From: Thermoplasmatota archaeon
GTDB taxonomy: Archaea; Thermoplasmatota; Thermoplasmata; Methanomassiliicoccales; Methanomassiliicoccaceae
Reading direction: 5' to 3'
NCBI GenBank assembly: GCA_022709105.1
Contig: JAKIXL010000018.1
Location: 1 to 17,498, forward strand
DNA: 17,498 nt
The notes below the pieces were generated by a model. That model did not search any database, was not told where the DNA came from, and was given only the letters and a program-made list of their open reading frames with translations. The translations under genes and the position numbers were made by a program. This document shows, one piece after another, positions 1-7,063 of the stretch (position 1 is its first letter; each line of letters starts with the position of its first letter).

Positions 1-304
1 TGGCCTTAGTATATGAGGGAGCCCAGCGATAGTGGAAGTCCACCACGTCCGGATCTAAGCCCTCAAGGGCCTCCAGCACTCCAGGGGTGGTCACGTAGGG
101 CGGGTTGTAGCTCCCGTAGAACTTGGAGGGGAGACGTATGATGCGGTAGCCGTCCCGCTCCTCCTCGGCCGGAGTGTCGGCCAGCCTTGAGGTCAGGACG
201 ATCATCTCATGCTTGTCCGAGAGCCTCTTGGCCACCTCATGGAGCCGGTACTCGATGCCTCCCATGTAAGGGTAGTGGTACGGATTAAGCAGAACGATTC
301 GCAT
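1..304 (-). CDS. Glycosyltransferase, N-terminal part (cut by window edge)
   Basis: The minus-strand frame opens at an ATG (304-302) and stays open for 101 codons to the window edge. The N-terminus begins MRIVLLNPYHYPYMGGIEYR, and the GGIE-x-x-L-x-x-x-A-x-x-L pattern is typical of the nucleotide-sugar-binding start of GT4-type (GT-B fold) glycosyltransferases. A PDVVDFHYRW stretch near the edge matches the usual 'D-V-V-h-x-H' strand of the same domain. The start codon lies inside the end of the upstream membrane-protein gene (20-bp overlap), so the two are probably translated from one transcript. The C-terminal donor-binding half is outside the window, so the sugar donor and acceptor cannot be judged. 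Role in glycan or glycolipid synthesis is inferred from family and neighbours. Confidence 0.8.
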   Translation of the reverse strand, partial: MRIVLLNPYHYPYMGGIEYRLHEVAKRLSDKHEMIVLTSRLADTPAEEERDGYRIIRLPSKFYGSYNPPYVTTPGVLEALEGLDPDVVDFHYRWAPSYTKA

Positions 305-902
305 TCTCACATTTCCTCTTGCGTATGAAGGAGGCCACAAAACTGGCGATCAATATGGCGACGATCATGGCCAGGGTAGCGGCCTGGGCCGTCCCCTGGG
401 AGAAGTAGGCCAGGAAGAAGCCGCTCAGCAGGAGGATTATGCCGTACTTCAGCACGCCTCCGATAACGACATAGGCCATGCATCTCCTGAGGTTCCAGCG
501 GGAAAGGGCGATGAAGCCTCCCAGGAACGGCAATATGGGCGCGATGCGGTTCAGCAGGATCATCCGCTCGTCAGGGACCAGAAGGAAGCATCTATATCTC
601 TCGACCGCCCGGCTGATCTTGGCCCGGTACTCGCCCAGCTTGGCCCTTTTTATAACAAGGTACAGGGTCAGGACGCCTACTATCTCTGCGACGGCGATGG
701 TGAGGAGCATGATGGCGCCGTACAGGACCATCCAATCACCGCTCCCGCTGCTCTGGGCCAGGAAGACCAGCACGACGAATAGCTCAGGGAGAGTAGGGAT
801 TATGATGGCGTCGATGTAGAACAGCAGGAAGATGAACGCTAGCCCTCCCCAAGGGCCAAGAGGTTCGAAAAGTCCCCAAAGGGTCGACCCCACGTCGCTC
901 AT
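285..902 (-). CDS. Small multi-pass membrane protein, VTT/DedA-like
   Basis: A 205-residue hydrophobic protein. I chose the ATG at 902 because the open frame upstream runs into the preceding glycosyltransferase gene, which ends at 925. Hydrophobic segments lie at about residues 18-50 (broken by prolines 36 and 39), 57-84, 142-168 and 173-193, with a basic cytoplasmic tail. Residues 119-129 (RIAPILPFLGG), followed by a membrane helix containing glycines, resemble the R-x-x-P-x-x-P-x-x-x-G signature of VTT/SNARE-associated (DedA-type) proteins. That similarity is suggestive, not certain; a small-multidrug-export-type protein is an alternative. The gene sits between two glycosyltransferases with a 22-bp gap upstream and a 20-bp overlap downstream, so a role in lipid or lipid-linked sugar transport is a reasonable but unproven inference. 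Confidence 0.7.
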   Translation of the reverse strand: MSDVGSTLWGLFEPLGPWGGLAFIFLLFYIDAIIIPTLPELFVVLVFLAQSSGSGDWMVLYGAIMLLTIAVAEIVGVLTLYLVIKRAKLGEYRAKISRAVERYRCFLLVPDERMILLNRIAPILPFLGGFIALSRWNLRRCMAYVVIGGVLKYGIILLLSGFFLAYFSQGTAQAATLAMIVAILIASFVASFIRKRKCENANRSA

Positions 903-924
903 TCGGTGAAGTAACGCGTCCGGG

Positions 925-2091
925 TTAGAATACCTTTCCCTCCAGGACCATCCTCTTTCTTTCGATGGAATACTCGTACAGCTCAAGCAGCTTCTCCACA
1001 CTCAGCTGCACCGAGTAGCCTAGGGCATACCGCCTTGCGCTCCACCTCATCTGTTCGGACCGGTCCAGCACGCACCTCATGGCCTCGGCGCAGGAGTCAG
1101 GGTCGTCCTCGAACACATATCCGTTCTCACCCTTCCGAATGAGCTCCTTCACCGCCCGATAGTTGATCCCGGCAACAGGCTTCCCGCTGGCCATGGCCTC
1201 CAGGCCGACCAGGCCCTGCGTTTCGAACTTCGACGCGATGACCGTGGCATCGCAGGCCGCATAGACCTGGGGCAGCTCCTCGTCAGGGATGAACCCGGTG
1301 AAGACCACCCTCCCGTCAAGACCCCGGTCCCTGACCGCCTCTTGGTAATGTTTCTTGGCCGGCCCATCACCAACGATCAGCAGCCGGACCATGGGGTCCT
1401 TCCTCAACAGCTTCGAGAAGCCTTCTATGACCAGGTCCAGGTTCTTTTCCATGGCCACCCTCCCGACATGCAGCAGTACCTTCTCCCCGTCCAGACCATA
1501 CCGGCGCCGCACAGCTGAGCCATCGTTCTCTGGGTGGAAGCGTTCGCAGTCAACGCCAGTAGGGATCACCTCCACCCGATGCATAGCTGGCGCATAGGTA
1601 AGCAGCTCGGACTTGATGGCCGCGGTCGGGGCCACGACCGAGTCCGCTCTCTCAAGGAGCTGCTTCAGGTAGATCCAGAACAAGCGATTGGTCATCCACT
1701 CGGGGATGGGCAATGGAGCGTAGTACTTGGCGGCGTCGGTGATCATGGTATGGAACGAAACGACCACAGGAAGTTTCATCGTCCTTGCGGCGAACATGGA
1801 GCGAACGCCCATGAACAGCAGCCCGTGCGTGTGGATCACATCGATGTCCAGGTCGTTCAGGATCTCGCACTTGTTGGTCGGGAAGGGGGAGAAGCTGTAG
1901 CCGGGATAGCGCTTGTAGGTCAGAGATCGGAAATAGTAGACGTCGTCCACCCGGTAGCCGTTGCAGGGCTCAGGAGCGAAGATGAACACCTCATGGCCAA
2001 GCCGCTCGAGCTGGGCCTTGGTCGTGAGGATGGAGTTGACCACCCCGTCCCTCGCAGGGAGGAAACTGTCGGTGAACATCGCTACGCGCAT
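925..2091 (-). CDS. Glycosyltransferase family 4 protein
   Basis: A 388-residue GT-B fold glycosyltransferase. The ATG at 2091 gives the canonical N-terminus MRVAMFTDSFLPARDGVV; it lies 2 bp after the thiDN stop, with a GAGG-like ribosome-binding sequence just upstream. The upstream extension of the open frame reads into thiDN and is not protein-like. Visible landmarks: the N-terminal domain with D-V-I-H-T-H-G (residues 84-90), IPTGVD (176-181), HVGRVAMEKNLD (208-219, start of the donor-binding domain), and the E-x7-E motif at E290 and E298 (E-TQGLVGL-E). The family transfers a sugar from an activated donor with retention of configuration. Diacylglycerol glucosyltransferase-like enzymes are the closest type I can name from memory, but donor and acceptor are not determined. 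Confidence 0.9.
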   Translation of the reverse strand: MRVAMFTDSFLPARDGVVNSILTTKAQLERLGHEVFIFAPEPCNGYRVDDVYYFRSLTYKRYPGYSFSPFPTNKCEILNDLDIDVIHTHGLLFMGVRSMFAARTMKLPVVVSFHTMITDAAKYYAPLPIPEWMTNRLFWIYLKQLLERADSVVAPTAAIKSELLTYAPAMHRVEVIPTGVDCERFHPENDGSAVRRRYGLDGEKVLLHVGRVAMEKNLDLVIEGFSKLLRKDPMVRLLIVGDGPAKKHYQEAVRDRGLDGRVVFTGFIPDEELPQVYAACDATVIASKFETQGLVGLEAMASGKPVAGINYRAVKELIRKGENGYVFEDDPDSCAEAMRCVLDRSEQMRWSARRYALGYSVQLSVEKLLELYEYSIERKRMVLEGKVF

Positions 2092-2093
2092 GC

Positions 2094-3389
2094 CTATCCT
2101 CTGCCCAGGGCCACCATTAGCTTGCCCAGTAGCTCCTCGGGCGTGCGGGCGAAGAGCCAAACGGCCGCTTCTCGCCCCCCTCCACCCCTGTCGATCACAA
2201 CATCTGGGACGAAGCCCAGATGGACCAATGCGCTTTCTGCACCGGTCCCGGCCACAGATGGCGGGCGTCGGCCAGCCCTCACCACCCTGGACGTCAGGTC
2301 CGAGGCCCTGATCGCTCTGGCACGCTCGTCCGTAAGCCTCACCTTCGCACCCGCCCTCATCCTACCGTCCAGGCACACGGCCGCCAGGGCCGAACGGTTC
2401 GAGGCTTCGGAGGCGCCGAAGGACCCGCATCCCACGCCGCCCTTCTCGGAGGGCATGACCGCCACGGAGCCTACGTCCTTCGCGCTCTCCGCCCCGGGAA
2501 GAGCGAAGTAGATCTCCAGCGTTTCCGGGGAGGAAAGGCGCTCGAGAGCGCTCTCCACCTTGAGCGCCGTGTTCCGCAGCCGGGACAACACCTCATATCT
2601 CTGGGCGTCGCGGAGCTTTGCGCCAAGCGGCTCCACCAACGGCACTCCCCGACCGATGACGTAACGGGCGGAGATCGACTCGTCAATGGCCGTTCTGGCC
2701 ATCAGAGCGCTCTCCCATATCCCATGCCCCTTGGCCAGGTTTGCGGCCAGATAAGAGGATAGGATGCATCCTCCTCCGTGGCCGCGCACGTTCACCCGAG
2801 GAAAGCTCATGGAGAGGAACTTACCATCGTGGAACAGTGTGTCGGTGCAGTCATTGGTCTCCATGTGCCCGCCCTTGAGGAGCACCGCTTCCGCCCCCAT
2901 GCCAGCAAGCTCGCGGCAGGCCCGCCGGACGTCTGTCTGATCATCGATCCTGTATCCTACCAGGGCCTCCGCCTCCGGAACATTGGGAGTGAGCATGGTC
3001 GCCATGGGCAAGATGCGGTCCCTCAGCGCGCCGATCAGATCATCGCGGTTCAGCGCGTCCCCGACCCCAGCGACCATGACCGGGTCGACGACCAGTGGGA
3101 ATTTTTCGCCGTCAAGTCGGTCAGCGACCGCCGAGGCTATTCCCGCCGAGAACAGCATCCCGGTCTTGGCAGCGGACACATGGACGTCCTCCAGCACGGC
3201 ATCGAGCTGGGCCACAACCTCCTCCGCCGGGAGGGGGAATATTCCAGATACTCGGGTGGTGTTCTGCGCCGTGACCGCGGTCAAGGCCACTGCGGCGTGG
3301 ACCCCCTGGGAGGCCATTGCCCTGATGTCCGCCTGGATGCCCGCCCCTCCTATCGAATCCGAGCCAGCGATGGTAAGCGCGACGAGCAT
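2094..3389 (-). CDS. thiDN: ThiD-ThiN fusion: HMP(-phosphate) kinase / thiamine-phosphate synthase
   Basis: A 431-residue two-domain enzyme. Residues 1 to about 255 are ThiD, the ribokinase-fold kinase that phosphorylates hydroxymethylpyrimidine and its monophosphate: LTIAGSDSIGGAGIQAD near the N-terminus, VVDPVMVA (100-107), LTPNVPEAEAL (133-143), and a C-terminal anion-hole segment ending in Cys208. Residues about 270-425 match ThiN, the archaeal thiamine-phosphate synthase that replaces ThiE (VGCGSFGAS, then PDVVIDRGGGGREA). The start at 3389 is supported by the AGSDS motif and by a TATA box 26 bp upstream that predicts a leaderless mRNA. The anion-hole motif reads HGGGC where HGTGC is usual, a mild oddity. 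It heads a minus-strand run with glycosyltransferase genes, although it has no obvious link to them. No TPP riboswitch is visible upstream. Confidence 0.93.
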   Translation of the reverse strand: MLVALTIAGSDSIGGAGIQADIRAMASQGVHAAVALTAVTAQNTTRVSGIFPLPAEEVVAQLDAVLEDVHVSAAKTGMLFSAGIASAVADRLDGEKFPLVVDPVMVAGVGDALNRDDLIGALRDRILPMATMLTPNVPEAEALVGYRIDDQTDVRRACRELAGMGAEAVLLKGGHMETNDCTDTLFHDGKFLSMSFPRVNVRGHGGGCILSSYLAANLAKGHGIWESALMARTAIDESISARYVIGRGVPLVEPLGAKLRDAQRYEVLSRLRNTALKVESALERLSSPETLEIYFALPGAESAKDVGSVAVMPSEKGGVGCGSFGASEASNRSALAAVCLDGRMRAGAKVRLTDERARAIRASDLTSRVVRAGRRPPSVAGTGAESALVHLGFVPDVVIDRGGGGREAAVWLFARTPEELLGKLMVALGRG

Positions 3390-3410
3390 ACAACAGAAAA
3401 TCACTTGCCC

Positions 3411-3420
3411 GATATATACT
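3411..3420 (-). promoter_or_regulatory. Predicted TATA box of thiDN
   Basis: On the minus strand the sequence reads AGTATATATC. Its centre lies about 26 bp from the thiDN ATG, the archaeal TATA-to-start-site spacing, so transcription is predicted to start at or next to the initiation codon (leaderless). I saw no TPP-riboswitch elements in the gap. Confidence 0.55.
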
Positions 3421-3474
3421 CCTGCTTCGGGCATCCCCCCCATCCCTTCGGGTCCGGCATGGCCGCTTGGAGAT

Positions 3475-3490
3475 AAAGTATAAATATATA
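3475..3490 (+). promoter_or_regulatory. Predicted TATA box of the 121-residue protein gene
   Basis: AAAGTATAAATATATA contains a strong archaeal TATA element about 29 bp before the ATG at 3512, again predicting a leaderless transcript. The element is nearly symmetric (TATATATTTATACTTT on the other strand) and might also fire leftward, giving thiDN a longer leader. That second use is speculative. Confidence 0.6.
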
Positions 3491-3511
3491 TCCCCCCTTC
3501 AAAAATGTTCA

Positions 3512-3877
3512 ATGAAGGCGACCAGCGGTCATTTCGTCTTTGAAGAGAGCTTCCAATATAGCGATCTGGCTGAAATTTTTCCCGAGATCCTGACAACCTT
3601 CCTCGAAGAGACCGACCAGATGCCGGACGATAATGATGTCCTGCAGATGTTCATCTATCTTAACCAGCAGGCGCTGCGCAAGAACCAGAAACCTGAGGGG
3701 TACAACCGAAAGGGGCGCATGCGGCTCATCTTTCCGCTGGGTAGCCGACAGTTCTACTTGAAGTCCAACATCGCCGGGAGCGAGGTCGTCAGGCTGAGCG
3801 AGAGGGTCAGCAAGATACTCACCAAGGCTGGCGTCAAGCACACCCTTCAGTGGAACGCCCTAGGTCCCAAGGACTAG
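3512..3877 (+). CDS. Unrecognised 121-residue protein
   Basis: I do not recognise this family. The ATG at 3512 was preferred over the in-frame ATG at 3467 because the TATA box (3475-3490) overlaps the longer form and points to a start near 3510. The product is soluble and mixed alpha/beta in appearance, with no signal peptide, membrane segment, cysteine cluster or nucleotide-binding loop. An acidic N-terminal half (residues 7-45, including the run EETDQMPDDND) is followed by a basic stretch (about 51-70, ALRKNQKPEGYNRKGRMR) and a segment reading RLIFPLGSRQFYLKS. It stands alone, diverging from thiDN and converging on argH. The strong promoter and clean frame support a real gene; no function is proposed. 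Confidence 0.7.
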   Translation: MKATSGHFVFEESFQYSDLAEIFPEILTTFLEETDQMPDDNDVLQMFIYLNQQALRKNQKPEGYNRKGRMRLIFPLGSRQFYLKSNIAGSEVVRLSERVSKILTKAGVKHTLQWNALGPKD

Positions 3878-3977
3878 AGCCGGCGGCAATGGACGGTCAG
3901 GCGACCAGAACGGAACATGGGCACACAGGCAGTTCCAAATCGCCAACATCACGTGCAAAGCAGGAGACCTGACCTTT

Positions 3978-5447
3978 TCAACCTTGGCTCGGCCCCTGCT
4001 CCATGAGGGACCTGAACGCCTTCTCCGTCCTCGAGCGCTCGCGGTCGATGAAATCGCCCTGCCTGCGAAGCACTGACATTGCCTGGCTCAGTTGCATTGG
4101 GGTGACCTCTGGAGAGGTCCCCCCGATCGAGGTCCGCCGGGCCACGCACCGCTCCATCGGAAGAACGGAGTACACGTCCTCCTCGATCAGGTCGCAGAAT
4201 CCCCGCAGCTCATCAAGCTCCAGCTCCTCTAGCCGCTTCCCGAGCTCGATGGCATGCCGGACCGCCGCCCCGACCACCTCGTGGGCCCTGCGGAAGGGCA
4301 GCCCCCTCATCGCCAGGTAGTCCGCCAGGTCGGTCGCGTTGAGGAAACCCTCCCGGCAGGCGGCGAGCATGCGCTCCTTATTGAAAACCATGGTCGCCAC
4401 CATGGCCGCGGCCATGTTGAGGCAGGGGACCAGGCGATCATAGGTGGAAAACACCGCGGGCTTATCCTCCTGCAGGTCGCGGTTGTAGGCGGTGGGCAAG
4501 CCTTTCATCGTTGACAGTACATTGACCAGGTCCCCAATGGCCGCGCCTGTCCGGCCGCGGACCAATTCGGCCACGTCCGGGTTCTTCTTCTGGGGCATTA
4601 TGCTGCTGCCGGTGGAATAGGCATCGGCCATGACCAGGAACCCGAACTCGGAGGACGACCAGTAGACAAGTTCCTCGCACAGCGAGGATAGGTGCACGGC
4701 GATCAGGGCGGCGGCGAAAAGGTACTCCGCCACGAAATCGCGGTCGGACACGCCGTCGATGGAGTTCGGGCACGGAGCCTCGAACCCCAGCAGGCTTGAG
4801 GTGTACAACCGGTCGATCCTGTACGTGGTCCCTGCCAGCGCGGCGGAGCCGAGCGGCGAGATGTTCACCCGGCGGTAGGAGTCCATCAATCTCTCGGAGT
4901 CCCTCTGCAGGCGGAAGAAGTGGGCCATCAACCAATGCCCGACCGTCACCGGCTGGGCATGTTGGACGTGGGTGAAGCCGGGGAGAATGATGTCCAGGCT
5001 GTCGCTGGCCCTATCCATGATCGCCCTCTGCAGAGACCTAAGAGCCTCCATCGTGTCCAGGGTCGCGTCACGCATGAACATGCGGAGGTCGGTGACCACC
5101 TGGTCGTTCCTGCTCCGGGCGGTGTGCAGGCGGGCGCCTGCTTCTCCGATCATATCGGTGAGCAGGAACTCGATGTTGGAATGAATGTCCTCCAGCCGCT
5201 CCTGCACCGGGAGGCGGTCCTCCTCGATCATCGCCATTATCTCTCGCAGCCCCTGCTGGATGGTCTCACTGTCCTCTGATGATATTATCCCCTGGCGGCC
5301 CAACATTCGCGCATGGGCCATCGAGCCCAGCACATCGTAGCGCGCCAGGCGGCGGTCCACCGTCAAGGATGATGTGAACGCCAGCGTGCTCTCCGCCGCC
5401 GCTTCGCTGAACCTCCCGGACCAAAGCGTTCTCTTCTCTCCGTTCAT
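3978..5447 (-). CDS. argH: Argininosuccinate lyase
   Basis: A 489-residue member of the fumarase/aspartase superfamily that splits argininosuccinate into arginine and fumarate, the last step of arginine synthesis; the active enzyme is a homotetramer in the cytosol. Visible motifs: WSGRF at residues 9-13, LHTARSRNDQVVTD (107-120), T159-H160 followed by AQPVT (catalytic His region), and the superfamily signature GSSIMPQKKNP (280-290) holding the catalytic Ser281. Length is slightly above the usual 460-470. The ATG at 5447 follows a GTGAGG sequence that may serve as ribosome-binding site. It lies 86 bp downstream of argG on the same strand. The TATA-like GTTATAG just upstream is too close to the ATG to be its promoter, so read-through from argG is likely. 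Confidence 0.96.
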   Translation of the reverse strand: MNGEKRTLWSGRFSEAAAESTLAFTSSLTVDRRLARYDVLGSMAHARMLGRQGIISSEDSETIQQGLREIMAMIEEDRLPVQERLEDIHSNIEFLLTDMIGEAGARLHTARSRNDQVVTDLRMFMRDATLDTMEALRSLQRAIMDRASDSLDIILPGFTHVQHAQPVTVGHWLMAHFFRLQRDSERLMDSYRRVNISPLGSAALAGTTYRIDRLYTSSLLGFEAPCPNSIDGVSDRDFVAEYLFAAALIAVHLSSLCEELVYWSSSEFGFLVMADAYSTGSSIMPQKKNPDVAELVRGRTGAAIGDLVNVLSTMKGLPTAYNRDLQEDKPAVFSTYDRLVPCLNMAAAMVATMVFNKERMLAACREGFLNATDLADYLAMRGLPFRRAHEVVGAAVRHAIELGKRLEELELDELRGFCDLIEEDVYSVLPMERCVARRTSIGGTSPEVTPMQLSQAMSVLRRQGDFIDRERSRTEKAFRSLMEQGPSQG

Positions 5448-5482
5448 GGCCGTTCCTCACGCTCTATAACGCTGCCACTTCC

Positions 5483-5504
5483 AACCGTCTCTCGGTTAAA
5501 AAAA
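5483..5504 (-). terminator. T-tract with adjacent small inverted repeat between argG and argH
   Basis: On the minus strand, shortly after the argG stop, the sequence reads CCC followed by seven T (5504-5498) and then AACCG-AGAGA-CGGTT, a 5-bp inverted repeat. Archaeal RNA polymerase can terminate at T-tracts, so partial termination after argG is plausible. The hairpin lies after the T-tract, so this is not a bacterial-type intrinsic terminator. It may also be an mRNA processing or attenuation point; nothing here decides. Confidence 0.35.
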
Positions 5505-5533
5505 GGGATGGTTGAAAGGGGTTTTGCCGCGCC

Positions 5534-6835
5534 CTACTTGGCGCGTTTCCTCTGGACCTTCTTGGGCGCGACCTTCTCCGGCGCCTGGTCCACAACCTTC
5601 ATCTTGGACCTGTGAGCGCTCGCCACCGTGCGCAGCGGCAGGCCCCAAACATAGATGAAGCCCTTGGCCGAGGTGTGGTCGAACTCATCTCCCTTGGCGT
5701 AGGTGGCGAGACCCTCGTTGTACAGCGAGTACGGCGATTCGCGGCCGACCACGTCCACATTCCCTTTGTACAGCTTCATCGTGACCATGCCGGTGACGAA
5801 CTTCTGCGTGCTCTCCACGAACGCGTCCAATGCCTCCCTGAGAGGGGAGAACCACAGGCCGTCGTAGGCCAGTTCGGAAAAGCGCTGCTCGATCCCCCTC
5901 TTGTAGGAAAGCACGTCCTTCGTCAGGACCATGCTCTCAAGGGCCTGGTGCGCCTTGATGAGCGTAACCGCCGCCGGACACTCATAGGTCTCACGGGACT
6001 TGATGCCGACCAAGCGGTCCTCGATATGGTCGATGCGTCCAACGCCGTTCTCCCCCGCGAGCTTGTTGAGCCTCATGATAAGTTCCACCGGGGGAAGCCT
6101 GCGGCCGTCGATGGACACAGGCACACCCTTCTCGAAGGCGATGTCCACGTAGGTCGGCCTGTCAGGGGCCTTTTGCGGAGACACCGTCCACTCGCGAGAG
6201 TCCTCAGGAGGCTCCTTGGAGGCGTCCTCGAGCACCCCGCACTCGCAGCTGCGTCCCCACAGGTTCTCGTCCGTAGAGTAGGGGCACGCCTTCTTGACCG
6301 GCACGGGGATCCCGTTCTTCTTTGCGTAGTCGATCTCTTCCTCACGGGTCATGACCCACTCCCGCATCGGCGCGATGATCCCGAGGTTGGGAGCGAGGGC
6401 GGCGATGCTTACATCGAACCTTACCTGGTCATTCCCCTTGGCGGTGCACCCATGGGCGATGAACTCCGCTCCCTCCTTGCGGGCCACGTCCACCAGCAGC
6501 TTGGCGATGAGCGGCCTGGCTATTGCGGTGGACAGCGGATAGATGCCCTGATACAGGGCGTTGGCCTTGAGCGACGGCCAGACGTAGTTCTCGGCGAACT
6601 CCTCCCGGGCGTCGATGGCGTAGGCGGCCACCGCCCCGATGGACTTGGCGCGGTCGATGTTCTTCTCCATGTCCCCGGGCTGGCCCACGTCTATGGAGAC
6701 GGCCACCACGTCGAGGTCATAATTGTCTTGGAGCCAGCGAATGGCCACCGACGTGTCCAGTCCGCCGGAGTACGCTAGGACGACCTTCTTCCTGCCTGAC
6801 CTGGGGGCGCTGTCCTTCTTCTTCCTGCTTACCAT
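5534..6835 (-). CDS. argG: Argininosuccinate synthase
   Basis: A 433-residue enzyme joining citrulline and aspartate with ATP to give argininosuccinate. The PP-loop ATPase motif AYSGGLDTSV is at residues 21-30, followed by VSIDVGQPGD, IARPLIAKLLV and the C-E-C-G/STDENLW region typical of class I ArgG. I chose the ATG at 6835: a longer GTG start at 6853 is possible, but a TATA box at 6861-6873 places the transcript start near 6840, downstream of that GTG. The C-terminus carries a short basic tail (KVAPKKVQRKRAK) beyond the usual catalytic fold, and the N-terminus a lysine-rich lead of about 17 residues before the PP-loop strand. It is the first gene of the leftward argG-argH pair and diverges from argC. 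Confidence 0.97.
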   Translation of the reverse strand: MVSRKKKDSAPRSGRKKVVLAYSGGLDTSVAIRWLQDNYDLDVVAVSIDVGQPGDMEKNIDRAKSIGAVAAYAIDAREEFAENYVWPSLKANALYQGIYPLSTAIARPLIAKLLVDVARKEGAEFIAHGCTAKGNDQVRFDVSIAALAPNLGIIAPMREWVMTREEEIDYAKKNGIPVPVKKACPYSTDENLWGRSCECGVLEDASKEPPEDSREWTVSPQKAPDRPTYVDIAFEKGVPVSIDGRRLPPVELIMRLNKLAGENGVGRIDHIEDRLVGIKSRETYECPAAVTLIKAHQALESMVLTKDVLSYKRGIEQRFSELAYDGLWFSPLREALDAFVESTQKFVTGMVTMKLYKGNVDVVGRESPYSLYNEGLATYAKGDEFDHTSAKGFIYVWGLPLRTVASAHRSKMKVVDQAPEKVAPKKVQRKRAK

Positions 6836-6860
6836 TACTATCGGGCCGTCCACCAGGCCT

Positions 6861-6873
6861 TGATTATATAGGG
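6861..6873 (-). promoter_or_regulatory. Predicted argG promoter (TATA box)
   Basis: CCCTATATAATCA on the minus strand is centred about 32 bp from the argG ATG at 6835, giving a predicted 5' leader of only a few bases. It is the leftward half of the divergent arg promoter region. A weak ACTCC/GGAGT inverted repeat (6885-6889 and 6906-6910) lies just upstream; I do not claim it as an operator. Confidence 0.5.
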
Positions 6874-6999
6874 CTTATGAACGAACTCCGACAAACGGCC
6901 CCCTTGGAGTCTCTTGCCGGACAATCAGGAAAGATGGCCAGCCAGATAGTCCCTCTAGCAACAGCTGGGAACGCTATTGTCGCATTTGGGTCATCATCC

Positions 7000-7022
7000 T
7001 TAATATCCTGACCTTTTTATCA
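7000..7022 (+). promoter_or_regulatory. Predicted argC promoter
   Basis: Two AT-rich candidates lie in this stretch. TTAATAT (7000-7006) would start transcription near 7029, leaving about 27 nt of leader. CTTTTTATCAA (7013-7022) would start it near 7044, almost at an upstream ATG (7043). The sequence alone does not decide between them. Start-site mapping would also tell whether the short ORF at 7043 is transcribed. Confidence 0.4.
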
Positions 7023-7042
7023 ACGGCCCTAAAACGTTGCGA

Positions 7043-7063
7043 ATGGGTAACTGGAATGGTTAA
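7043..7063 (+). other. Six-codon ORF overlapping the argC start
   Basis: ATG GGT AAC TGG AAT GGT TAA encodes MGNWNG and ends inside argC codon 3, in a different frame from argC (ATG at 7056). If transcription begins at about 7043 this would be the first start codon on the mRNA, so ribosomes could translate it and re-start at argC. No arginine codons are present, so classical arginine attenuation is not suggested. It may be chance. Confidence 0.2.

Noticed and set aside
1534..2511. Plus-strand open frame of 325 codons across the GT4/thiDN junction
   Set aside because: It spans two well-supported genes on the other strand and has shadow-type composition.
3390..3475. Possible TPP riboswitch or G-quadruplex upstream of thiDN
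   Set aside because: The minus strand carries a G-rich run (GGGATGGGGGGGATG) and a repeated CCGAAG, but none of the conserved TPP-riboswitch blocks (such as CTGAGA) and not enough spaced G-runs for a confident quadruplex; the nearest TATA box also places the transcript start downstream of it.
5612..6778. Long plus-strand open frame (388 codons) opposite argG
   Set aside because: It is a shadow of argG in a high-GC sequence: the translation is rich in His, Arg, Gly and Val with no domain, no promoter and no ribosome-binding site, while argG is unambiguous.
6836..6853. Longer argG starting at GTG 6853
   Set aside because: The TATA box at 6861-6873 puts the transcript start near 6840, after this codon.
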